This document shows, piece by piece, positions 43,810 through 51,193 of a stretch of 64,000 nucleotides of DNA (positions within the stretch are counted from its first letter, which is position 1; each line of letters begins with the position of its first letter). Below the pieces are notes generated by a model. That model did not search any database and was not told the origin of the DNA. It worked only from the letters and a program-made list of their open reading frames with translations. The stretch is from contig NC_023035.1 in NCBI RefSeq assembly GCF_000507245.1, positions 2,209,501 to 2,273,500 on the forward strand, read 5' to 3'. The position numbers and the translations under genes are program-made. This DNA is from Salinispira pacifica (lineage in GTDB: Bacteria > Spirochaetota > Spirochaetia > DSM-27196 > Salinispiraceae).

Positions 43810-46800
43810 TCAGCCGGCAATTGTGGACAGACGATCCCGCAGGTATTCGCTTTTTTCCTTCAGACCCACCTTGCTGGTATCAACCAGGAGAACTTCCGGC
43901 CGCTTGGGATCGATTTTCACCGCTCCTCCGCTGGTGCGGATCAGTTCCATTATTTTATTGATATTCAGCTTGGCGACCTTGGCGAAATGTACCTCCGCAG
44001 TTCCTTTCCGCTCCCGGAGCATGGAGATATTCAGATCCCGGCACAGCACCCTGATCTCCGCCAGACTGAGCAGACTTGCAACCTCTTCAGGGATGGGACC
44101 GAAACGGTCGGCGATTTCTGAGTGTACGGCGTCAAGCAGCTCCTGGGTATTCACCGCTGCAATCCGCTTGTACACCTCCATCTTCTCCATGGTGTCGGAA
44201 ATGTAGCTGTCGGGGATGAATCCCGTGTACTCCATCTCCAGATACACCTCCTGAAGATCCTCTTCGCCCAGATCGCTGAGCCGCCGGATCGCCTGATCCA
44301 GAAGTTTCAGATAAAGATCAAAACCGATGCTGTAGATATCTCCGCTTTGCTGACTTCCCAGAAGATTTCCCGCACCCCGGACCTCAAGGTCCTTCATGGC
44401 AATCTTGAAGCCGGACCCCAGTTCCGTATGATCGCTGATAATCTGCAGCCGCTTCATGGCCAGCTCACTCAGGGCTCTCTGTTCCGGATAGAGCAGGTAG
44501 GCGTATGCCAGACGCCCGCTTCGCCCCACCCGTCCCCGAAGCTGATACAGCTGGCTGATGCCGTACATATCGGCCCGGTCAATAATAATGGTATTTACAT
44601 TGGGGATGTTGATTCCGTTTTCAATGATGGTGGTTGCCACCAACACCTGGAAGCCCCCGTGCACAAAGCGGTGCATAATATCCTCAAGCTCGTGGGGGCT
44701 CATCTGACCGTGGGCAACATCCACCATCACTTCAGGCACCGCATTCTGGAGGAAGAGCTGGACGTTTTCCAGGGTCTCCACCCGGTTATGCAGATAGAAC
44801 ACCTGGCCGCCCCGTTCCACCTCATTCCGGATCGCTTTGGCAACCAGTTCTTCATTGAAGGCTTCAACATGGGTTTCTATGGGCCTTCGGTTATGGGGGG
44901 GCGTTTTCAGCAGACTCATATCACGGATTTTCAACAGACTCATGTGCAGAGTCCTGGGGATGGGGGTTGCCGACATGGTGAGACAGTCTATGCTCGCCTT
45001 CAGTTCCTTCAGCCGCTCCTTGTCCTTCACACCGAAGCGCTGCTCTTCATCTATCACCAGCAGACCCAGATTCTTGAACTGCATATCTTTCTGAATGATT
45101 CTATGGGTGCCCACCACCATATCAATCTCCCCGGAAGCAAGTCCCTCCAGGGTCTGGCGCTGATCTTTCCGGCTCACAAGACGGCTCATCATCCTGATTT
45201 TAATGGGAAATTCCGCCGCCCGTTCCAGCAGGCTTTCATAATGCTGTTCCGCCAGAATCGTGGTGGGGGCAAGAAAGGCAACCTGCCTGCCCGAGCTCAC
45301 CGCTTTAAACGCCGCCCGCATGGCAATTTCAGTTTTTCCGTATCCCACATCTCCGCATACCAGCCGGTCCATGGGCACCGGCCGTTCCATATCGGCCTTC
45401 ACCTCATCAATACAGCGAACCTGATCCTCCGTTTCTTCGAAAGGGAACGCAGCCTCAAACTCAATCTGCCACTCGTTATCCGGGGGGAATGCGTAGCCCG
45501 ATGCCTTTTTCCGCCGGCTGTAGAGGGTGAGCAGCCTCTCGGCAAGGTCCTCCACATGTTTGGATACCTTGGATTTCCGCTTCTCCCAGCTCTTTCCCCC
45601 GATGGTATCCAGCCTGGGATCGGCGCCCTGGCTTCCGATGTAACGTTGAATCAGGTTTACCTGTTCAATGGGAACGAAAATATATTCTTCCTTGGCATAT
45701 TCAAGTTTGATATAATCCCGCTCGTTCCCTCCGGCGGTGATGCGCTGGATGCCCCGGAAGCGTCCGATCCCGTGATTCACATGCACCACGTGATCGCCTT
45801 CATCCAGCTCCACAAAACTGTCGATGGCTTCGCTCTTCACCTTCTTGACAGACTTGGGCACCCGCCGTTTCCGGCCGAACACTTCGTTCTCGTGAATCAC
45901 CATCACGGAAAGATCCTGAATGCTGAATCCCGATGAGATACTCTCTGCCAGAATGGTAATATCGTAGTCTTTCAGAAGATGCTCAAGACGGGAGCGCTGA
46001 ACGTCCGAATCCGCAAGGAGATAGATGCTGTACCCCGCCTGAAGCATGTTTTCCAGCTCTTCCTTGAAAAAGCTGATATTGCCGAAGAAGCTCCGTGCAC
46101 CCGCAGAATCAAACTGGATCTGGGATGCTGCGGGCTGAAGCTCCGCCCGGCGGCTGCGGTCTATAGGAGCCACCTCCTGAAGCAGGGGGTTCTCCTCTTC
46201 GCTGCCGAGCTGCCCGCTCACATGCTGCTCGGGATGGGCCGATTTGAGCAGGGGCATGCGCACCGGCCGGTGGATTTCATTCTCCAGGGTCTCAAGTTCA
46301 AACAGCAGCCGCTCGGGCCGGGGCAGCGGTTCGCCATGCCTCAGCTTGCGGTACATTCCCCCGTATTCACGGTGAAGACTCTCTTCCGCGCTGTAGCAGC
46401 GCTCATATTCGGCGATGAATCCGATGCTTTTCTCCCCCAGGTAATCCAGAATGCTGGCCTGCTCATCTTCGGGAAACGCCAGGGGGAAAAACCGCTCATG
46501 CCCCTCCTTTCGGGGAATAATCCACTGATCAATGATCTCTTCCCGCTGATGCCTGAGCTCCGGAAGCTGCTCCAGGCGGGAGCTGAGAACGGCAATGCGC
46601 TCCTCATCCCAGACAATTTCGCTGCTTGGGCGGATGGATATCTGTTTCAGTTCATCAATGGAACTCTGGCTTCCCGCATCGAAACGGCGGATCTGCTCGA
46701 TTTCATCCCAGCCGAACACGATCCGCACCGGGTTTTCATCCCCCGCCATATACACATCGCACACCTCCCCTCTCAGGGCGAACTCCCCGGGGACCGAAAC

Positions 46801-47310
46801 TCTCTGCACCCGCATGTAGCCCAGTTTCTCCAGAGCCCGGGCGAACTCACCGGGATCAAAACTCATCCCCCGGGAGACCTCGATGTACCCCGCCCTGAGA
46901 TACCCGGGAGGCGGCAGGGGCGACAGAAAACTGCGGAGTCCGCAAAACACCACATCTATGCTTCCGTCAAGAATTCCATCCAGCACCCTGAGCCTCCGGC
47001 CGAACATAGGAGAGTTGGCGGGAACCGTGCGGTAGGGAACGGTGCCCCACCAGGGAAGAATGGCGGTGTTCAGCCCGAAACGCTCAAGGTCGTCGGAAAG
47101 AGCCTCCGCCTCCTTTTCGGTGGGCAGCACAATGAGCAGCGGTGCATTCAGACGTTCCCGGGTTTTCGCGAAAATCATGCTCAGAAGACCGCCGTGCACC
47201 CCGTAGAGGTGCAGGGGGTACATATTCTTCTGCATGGCTGCGAAAAGTTCCTTATAAGGCCGGTATGCCTTTAACAGGGGTGAAAAACTGGAATACAATA
47301 ATGATTTCAT
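43810..47310 (-). CDS. mfd: Transcription-repair coupling factor
   Basis: 1166-aa ATP-dependent translocase that removes stalled RNA polymerase at DNA lesions and recruits UvrA. N-terminal UvrB-like region (LLIVLPTEKEAEALSDDLERF), RNAP-binding domain (DHVVHVNHGIGRFRGIQR), RecG-like helicase core with GDVGYGKTEIAMRAA (Walker A), DEEQRFG (Walker B) and QLRGRVGRSGR (motif VI), then the C-terminal domain with MEKMEVYKRI. Full length for the family. Confidence 0.97.
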   Translation of the reverse strand: MKSLLYSSFSPLLKAYRPYKELFAAMQKNMYPLHLYGVHGGLLSMIFAKTRERLNAPLLIVLPTEKEAEALSDDLERFGLNTAILPWWGTVPYRTVPANSPMFGRRLRVLDGILDGSIDVVFCGLRSFLSPLPPPGYLRAGYIEVSRGMSFDPGEFARALEKLGYMRVQRVSVPGEFALRGEVCDVYMAGDENPVRIVFGWDEIEQIRRFDAGSQSSIDELKQISIRPSSEIVWDEERIAVLSSRLEQLPELRHQREEIIDQWIIPRKEGHERFFPLAFPEDEQASILDYLGEKSIGFIAEYERCYSAEESLHREYGGMYRKLRHGEPLPRPERLLFELETLENEIHRPVRMPLLKSAHPEQHVSGQLGSEEENPLLQEVAPIDRSRRAELQPAASQIQFDSAGARSFFGNISFFKEELENMLQAGYSIYLLADSDVQRSRLEHLLKDYDITILAESISSGFSIQDLSVMVIHENEVFGRKRRVPKSVKKVKSEAIDSFVELDEGDHVVHVNHGIGRFRGIQRITAGGNERDYIKLEYAKEEYIFVPIEQVNLIQRYIGSQGADPRLDTIGGKSWEKRKSKVSKHVEDLAERLLTLYSRRKKASGYAFPPDNEWQIEFEAAFPFEETEDQVRCIDEVKADMERPVPMDRLVCGDVGYGKTEIAMRAAFKAVSSGRQVAFLAPTTILAEQHYESLLERAAEFPIKIRMMSRLVSRKDQRQTLEGLASGEIDMVVGTHRIIQKDMQFKNLGLLVIDEEQRFGVKDKERLKELKASIDCLTMSATPIPRTLHMSLLKIRDMSLLKTPPHNRRPIETHVEAFNEELVAKAIRNEVERGGQVFYLHNRVETLENVQLFLQNAVPEVMVDVAHGQMSPHELEDIMHRFVHGGFQVLVATTIIENGINIPNVNTIIIDRADMYGISQLYQLRGRVGRSGRLAYAYLLYPEQRALSELAMKRLQIISDHTELGSGFKIAMKDLEVRGAGNLLGSQQSGDIYSIGFDLYLKLLDQAIRRLSDLGEEDLQEVYLEMEYTGFIPDSYISDTMEKMEVYKRIAAVNTQELLDAVHSEIADRFGPIPEEVASLLSLAEIRVLCRDLNISMLRERKGTAEVHFAKVAKLNINKIMELIRTSGGAVKIDPKRPEVLLVDTSKVGLKEKSEYLRDRLSTIAG

Positions 47311-47352
47311 TAATCCATCCGATAATGGTAGTAGTGTATATAGGGGAATTTC

Positions 47353-48306
47353 ATGCTGATAAAACAGATTGCGCGCTTTGTACTTATGACCATAACCTTT
47401 GCCCTGGGTTCAACCCTCTGGGCCGCCGATGGTGTTGAACTGAATATCCGGCTGTATAATCAACAAATATACTTTCCCGAGGATCCGGTAGAAATCCGGG
47501 TCACCATCCGGAACGACGGCAGCGATGCGTACCGGTTCCGTCTGGCAGATGATCGGCTTCACAATATCGATTTCGATGTCCGGGATATGGACAACATGAA
47601 TACTCCGCCAAGCGATAATTTTATCAGAGTGGAGGCAGGGGCGCAAAGGGTATTTTACCGGGATATTGACCTGCTGCCCGGGGAAGAATTTTCCTTCATT
47701 GAAACATTGAACGATTACCGCAGCATCTCCGACGGAATATACATGGTCCGTGCAGTTTTTTACCCCGAACTCCGTGGGGGAAGCAGCACTCAGCACAGCA
47801 TCCGCTCCAACAGCCTCACTCTTTCAGTACGGGAGGGATTCCGAAGAGATGAGGCCGGCCTGATCCGTGTGGAGGAAGCGGTTGAACAGGAGCTGCAGAA
47901 TGCCGCCCTTGCACCGGATGAAGTGGTGGCCTATACGCTTGAAGCGCGAATGCATTCCCGGAAGGAGCAGTTCCTTCAGTATCTTGATATCGAACGCCTG
48001 TATACAGATGAAGCCCGGAGAGAACGGGAATACACCCGAATGTCAGCCTTTGAACGAAGAAACGTTCTTCAGGAGTACCGGGATGAACTCTGGAATGCGG
48101 AGACCGGTGAAGGCATCAGCCTGATCCCCATGAAGTATGAAATCCTGCAGACCAGCTACAACCCCAACCGGGGAAGCGTGACCGTTGAACAGCGCTATGA
48201 TCAGGGAGAATATATCGAAATAAAAAGATTCACATACGAACTCGAACGACGGGACGGAATTTGGTATATTGTACGCTATCAGGTCATAAATCTGGGAACC
48301 GAATAA
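47353..48306 (+). CDS. Secreted hypothetical protein, 317 aa
   Basis: A signal peptide (IARFVLMTITFALGSTLWA, cleavage near residue 25) is followed by an Ig-like beta domain (VELNIRLYNQQIYFPEDPVEIRVTI split around residues 29-52; then RNDGSDAYRFRLADD), as in proteins that measure rather than catalyse. The C-terminal ~130 residues are helical and charged, ending with a beta strand pair. Periplasmic. Family not recognised; 1 bp separates it from the next gene, so they are co-transcribed. Confidence 0.82.
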   Translation: MLIKQIARFVLMTITFALGSTLWAADGVELNIRLYNQQIYFPEDPVEIRVTIRNDGSDAYRFRLADDRLHNIDFDVRDMDNMNTPPSDNFIRVEAGAQRVFYRDIDLLPGEEFSFIETLNDYRSISDGIYMVRAVFYPELRGGSSTQHSIRSNSLTLSVREGFRRDEAGLIRVEEAVEQELQNAALAPDEVVAYTLEARMHSRKEQFLQYLDIERLYTDEARREREYTRMSAFERRNVLQEYRDELWNAETGEGISLIPMKYEILQTSYNPNRGSVTVEQRYDQGEYIEIKRFTYELERRDGIWYIVRYQVINLGTE

Positions 48307-48307
48307 T

Positions 48308-49072
48308 ATGAACATACTTATTGTAAGCCCCGAACCCTCAGACAGGGATAAACTTCAAAATCTCCTCCGGGATTTTCAGCGGGATGATGTGCATCTATTC
48401 CAGTATTTTCACCCCCTGAAAGCCATCGACAACCTCGATGAAATTGCCCCGGACTACATCTTCTGGAGCGTCACCGACTTCCCCCTGCACTGGAAAACCT
48501 GCATCCCCATCTGCCGGGAAACACCGGAGCTGGAACATGTGGGAATGATACTCTATTCCGGACAGCAAATAGAATCCAAGGAACAGGACAAGGCCGCCGC
48601 ACTGGCGGTTATCGCTATTATCCAGCAGGGACTGGACGGCCCCGAAACCCCTGATGTTCTCACAGAAATTCTTCCACGGCGCATCAGTGAAGCCCCCGCC
48701 ACAGGGCTGGATCTCCCCTACACCGGACCCGGCGGAGAACCGGCGGCTGCCAGCCTTCCCGGAGAGTATCGCCCCTCCCAGGATGAACCCATCACCCTGC
48801 TGATGACCCATCCGCTGAGTCTGAAACTCCTGAAAGCCAGAGTCCTGGAACTCAGTCCCGATTACCTCTGTCTCAGCGGATTGGGAGAAAACGATCTGAA
48901 GAATCTGCCCTCGGGATGCATTTTCAAAGGCTGCAGACTGAAAATCAGGGACTACCGCATCACTCTGGATCTGAGGCTGGGAGAGACCGGAACACAGACC
49001 GAAATGCTGATCCAGGAACCCGGCGGAGAGTATCTGCAGGTTCTGCATCAGCTTCTCCATGTTCCGGCCTGA
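48308..49072 (+). CDS. Degenerate receiver-like protein with PilZ-like C-terminus, 254 aa
   Basis: Residues 1-115 resemble a response-regulator receiver (MNILIVSPEPSDRDKLQNLL; PDYIFWSVTDFP; VGMILYSGQQ), but the acidic pair is reduced and the usual phospho-acceptor Asp position reads Ser in IFWSV, so phosphorylation is doubtful. A Pro/Gly-rich linker (125-160) leads to a beta-rich end (LMTHPLSLKLLKARVLELS; CIFKGCRLKIRDYRITLDL) that looks PilZ-like but lacks the classical RxxxR. A regulatory role is possible. Co-transcribed with the gene upstream. Confidence 0.7.
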   Translation: MNILIVSPEPSDRDKLQNLLRDFQRDDVHLFQYFHPLKAIDNLDEIAPDYIFWSVTDFPLHWKTCIPICRETPELEHVGMILYSGQQIESKEQDKAAALAVIAIIQQGLDGPETPDVLTEILPRRISEAPATGLDLPYTGPGGEPAAASLPGEYRPSQDEPITLLMTHPLSLKLLKARVLELSPDYLCLSGLGENDLKNLPSGCIFKGCRLKIRDYRITLDLRLGETGTQTEMLIQEPGGEYLQVLHQLLHVPA

Positions 49073-49187
49073 AATCTCCGCACAGGCTGAAGCTGGCGAA
49101 CTGCTAAAACTCCTGCAATAATATCAACTCTTCAGTTTGTTCCGCCGGCGAAGATATATTACAATGTTTTCAGAAGGGAGGATGATC

Positions 49188-49502
49188 ATGCGATACTTAA
49201 CATGGTTCCCGGTGGAACAGCAGCTGCCTCAGATAAGCAGTGTACCTGATTATGAAAACAAGGGTATAGAATATCAGGGCTCCCCCCGCAAGCACCCCTA
49301 TGATTCCCAGCGGATTCTGCTATTGGCACACCTCTTCGAAAAAGAGCAGCAGATCTGTTACGATTTCTCTCTCAACGATGTACTCCATATCGAAGAGCTG
49401 GAAAATGTGGTCAGCTTTGAAGGCGAATCCATCCGGCTGCTGAGGATTTGGGTACGCAAAGGCTCACAGGCGTTTCAGCTCACCCCCATGGAAGTCCATT
49501 GA
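49188..49502 (+). CDS. Hypothetical protein, 104 aa
   Basis: Start at 49188 (MRYLTWFPVEQQLP), with GGGAGG 6 bases upstream. Small soluble protein without known domain; mixed strand and helix, with RILLLAHLFEKEQQICYDF in the middle. No signal peptide. Coding is likely from the ribosome site and codon use. Confidence 0.65.
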   Translation: MRYLTWFPVEQQLPQISSVPDYENKGIEYQGSPRKHPYDSQRILLLAHLFEKEQQICYDFSLNDVLHIEELENVVSFEGESIRLLRIWVRKGSQAFQLTPMEVH

Positions 49503-49679
49503 TATCCAGGGGCAGTGCACCAAAGCTTGTAAAACAGCCTGATTCGACAACGGCGGATGAAAACCGCCGCCAGCGATGGCGGTGGGCCTAAAGTGCAGCG
49601 CTATATATGCCCCCGAAAAAGCAGCGAAAACACTCTTCACAAGCTTCTGTGCACTGACTAAATTTTCCCAAAAACCATA

Positions 49680-49708
49680 TTGACAGTTTTTTTCCAATCC
49701 TGTACATT
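49680..49708 (+). promoter_or_regulatory. Sigma-70-type promoter of tRNA-Asn
   Basis: TTGACA (49680-49685), 17-bp spacer, TACATT (49703-49708), about 20 bp before the tRNA. Confidence 0.8.
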
Positions 49709-49728
49709 CACCTTCGTCGTCAAGACGT

Positions 49729-49801
49729 TCCCCTGTAGCTCAGCTGGTAGAGCAAATGACTGTTAATCATTGGGTCGTTGGTTCGAGTCCAACCGGGGGA
49801 G
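49729..49801 (+). tRNA. tRNA-Asn (anticodon GTT)
   Basis: Acceptor TCCCCTG with CGGGGGA, D-arm GCTCAGCTGGTAGAGC, anticodon arm ATGACTGTTAATCAT, T-arm TTGGTTCGAGTCCAA, discriminator G. CCA is not encoded. Its last 18 bases recur at the end of each downstream repeat. Confidence 0.98.
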
Positions 49802-49806
49802 CTAAA

Positions 49807-49842
49807 AAAGATCGGTTACCGAAAGGTGACCGATCATTTTTT
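49807..49842 (+). terminator. Terminator after tRNA-Asn
   Basis: GATCGGTTACC-GAAA-GGTGACCGATC followed by ATTTTTTAT: an 11-bp stem with GAAA tetraloop and T run. It stands between the tRNA and the first repeat. Confidence 0.9.
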
Positions 49843-49854
49843 ATGTCCAACACT

Positions 49855-50029
49855 GGACTCGAAGCTCCCGAAAGGCGCGAACGCTGTGAGCGCGCATCTT
49901 CAGGATGAAGATGCAGTGAGGGGGACGGCCTGCAGCGAAGCCACAGGACGTGGCTGAGTGGAAGGCGAGTCCAACCGGGGGAGTAAAAAAAAGCTGTTCG
50001 GGTTTATCCCGGACAGCTTTTTTTATTTT
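49855..50029 (+). ncRNA. tRNA-Asn-linked structured repeat, unit 1 (CsrA-sponge candidate)
   Basis: Predicted RNA module in a 185-bp tandem repeat. The outer stem is GGACTCG with CGAGTCC. Inside, hairpin 1 (49894-49914) has an 8-bp perfect stem and the loop AGGAU closed by C-G (CAGGAUG). Hairpin 2 (49939-49955) has a 6-bp perfect stem and the loop AGGAC (CAGGACG). Both match the CAGGA(U/C/A)G loop motif that CsrA/RsmA binds in CsrB-type RNAs. The module ends with the 18-base tRNA-Asn 3' copy (49966-49983) and a terminator (stem AAGCTGTTCGGG, T7). This unit differs from the others by CCCGAAAGG and by lacking ATG before GACTCG. Transcription, by read-through from tRNA-Asn or its own promoter, is inferred. 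Confidence 0.6.
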
Positions 50030-50039
50030 CGCAGAAGAT

Positions 50040-50214
50040 GGACTCGAAGCTCCCGAACGGCGCGAACACTGTGAGCGCGCATCTTCAGGATGAAGATGCA
50101 GTGAGGGGGACGGCCTGTAACGAAGCCACAGGACGTGGCTGAGTGGAAGGCGAGTCCAACCGGGGGAGTAAAAAAAAGCTGTTCGGGTTTATCCCGGACA
50201 GCTTTTTTTATTTT
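50040..50214 (+). ncRNA. tRNA-Asn-linked structured repeat, unit 2
   Basis: Same structure, exactly 185 bp after unit 1. Both AGGA-loop hairpins are unchanged; differs by CCTGTAACG in place of CCTGCAGCG between the hairpins. tRNA 3' copy at 50151-50168. Confidence 0.6.
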
Positions 50215-50224
50215 CGCAGAAGAT

Positions 50225-50399
50225 GGACTCGAAGCTCCCGAACGGCGCGAACACTGTGAGCGCGCATCTTCAGGATGAAGATGCAGTGAGGGGGACGGCC
50301 TGTAACGAAGCCACAGGACGTGGCTGAGTGGAAGGCGAGTCCAACCGGGGGAGTAAAAAAAAGCTGTTCGGGTTTATCCCGGACAGCTTTTTTTATTTT
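50225..50399 (+). ncRNA. tRNA-Asn-linked structured repeat, unit 3
   Basis: Identical to unit 2 by eye, 185 bp later; tRNA 3' copy at 50336-50353. Confidence 0.6.
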
Positions 50400-50409
50400 C
50401 TCACATGAT

Positions 50410-50584
50410 GGACTCGAAGCTCCCGAACGGCGCGAACGCTGTGAGCGCGCATCTTCAGGATGAAGATGCAGTGAGGGGGACGGCCTGCAGCGAAGCCACA
50501 GGACGTGGCTGAGTGGAAGGCGAGTCCAACCGGGGGAGTAAAAAAAAGCTGTTCGGGTTTATCCCGGACAGCTTTTTTTATTTT
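50410..50584 (+). ncRNA. tRNA-Asn-linked structured repeat, unit 4
   Basis: 185 bp later. AACGCTG replaces AACACTG, which keeps pairing with CAGTG through a G-U pair; TCACATGATG replaces CGCAGAAGATG before the outer stem. Both hairpins unchanged. tRNA 3' copy at 50521-50538. Confidence 0.6.
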
Positions 50585-50594
50585 CGCAGAAGAT

Positions 50595-50766
50595 GGACTC
50601 GAAGCTCCCGAACGGCGCGAACACTGTGAGCGCGCATCTTCAGGATGAAGATGCAGTGAGGGGGACGGCCTGCAGCGAAGCCACAGGACGTGGCTGAGTG
50701 GAAGGCGAGTCCAACCGGGGGAGCTAACAAAATCCCATATGCTGCTAAGCATGTGGGATTTTTTTA
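50595..50766 (+). ncRNA. tRNA-Asn-linked structured repeat, unit 5, with a different terminator
   Basis: 185 bp later with both hairpins unchanged. The tRNA 3' copy (50706-50723) is followed by GCTAACAAAA like the tRNA itself, and by a terminator of unrelated sequence (AATCCCATATGCT with AAGCATGTGGGATT and T7). Confidence 0.6.
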
Positions 50767-50772
50767 TACTCA

Positions 50773-50877
50773 TACAAGGTGGACTCGAAACCATATCGTG
50801 CGTACCGCAGCGGCATGGGCCGATGCGAGTAACGTATGAAAGATCCCGGGTGCGAACGCTGTGAGGGTGTATCCGGA
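50773..50877 (+). repeat. Decayed remnants of the 185-bp repeat
   Basis: TGGACTCGAA recurs near 50781, and GGTGCGAACGCTGTGAG near 50850 matches the core of the units. The hairpins and tRNA copy are lost. Confidence 0.6.
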
Positions 50878-51120
50878 TTACTGTACCTGAGGGCTTTCAA
50901 CCTGTTCTATGAGAATCTCCAGCCCGAACACGGCATATTTTTCCAGATACTCCGCCCCGCCTTCGGGAGTTTCGCCCAGGAAATTTCTGTACCAGTCAAG
51001 AAGGCGGTACTGATCCAGACTCATCAGCACGGTATCGGGATTTTTGCCCCGGGACTGTGCTTCATGAAGCTGTCGGTATATTTCGGCTATCAGTTCTTCC
51101 GGCCGGATTGTGGTTTCCAT
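50878..51120 (-). CDS. Hypothetical small protein, 80 aa
   Basis: Acidic soluble protein, MRPEE-like start (METTIRPEELIAEIYRQLH), helical throughout, with SLDQYRLLDWYRNFLGE and EYLEKYAVFGLEILIE. Not recognised. GGAGG lies about 15 bases upstream, somewhat far. Coding is supported by composition and by its position on its own between the repeat array and the pyrophosphatase gene. Confidence 0.65.
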   Translation of the reverse strand: METTIRPEELIAEIYRQLHEAQSRGKNPDTVLMSLDQYRLLDWYRNFLGETPEGGAEYLEKYAVFGLEILIEQVESPQVQ

Positions 51121-51193
51121 TGTCTGTAATAATACACCCTCCGGAGTATTCCATCCAGAGGGCGGGATTCAGTCTGTATCAGAATGCACATAC

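Noticed and set aside
50038-50142. 34-codon plus-strand ORF inside repeat units (as in E. coli tyrT, where a small peptide was proposed)
   Set aside because: Unit 1 has no ATG, changes between units are amino-acid changing, there is no good ribosome site, and the hairpin stems explain the conservation better. Not fully excluded.
49855-50766. CRISPR array
   Set aside because: Repeat units are 185 bp and nearly identical through their whole length; there are no short repeats with varied spacers and no cas genes.
50393-50794. 133-codon minus-strand ORF over the tRNA-linked repeats
   Set aside because: It is open only because the 185-bp repeat keeps a frame; its protein repeats itself, it has no ribosome site, and it is antisense to the terminators and tRNA.
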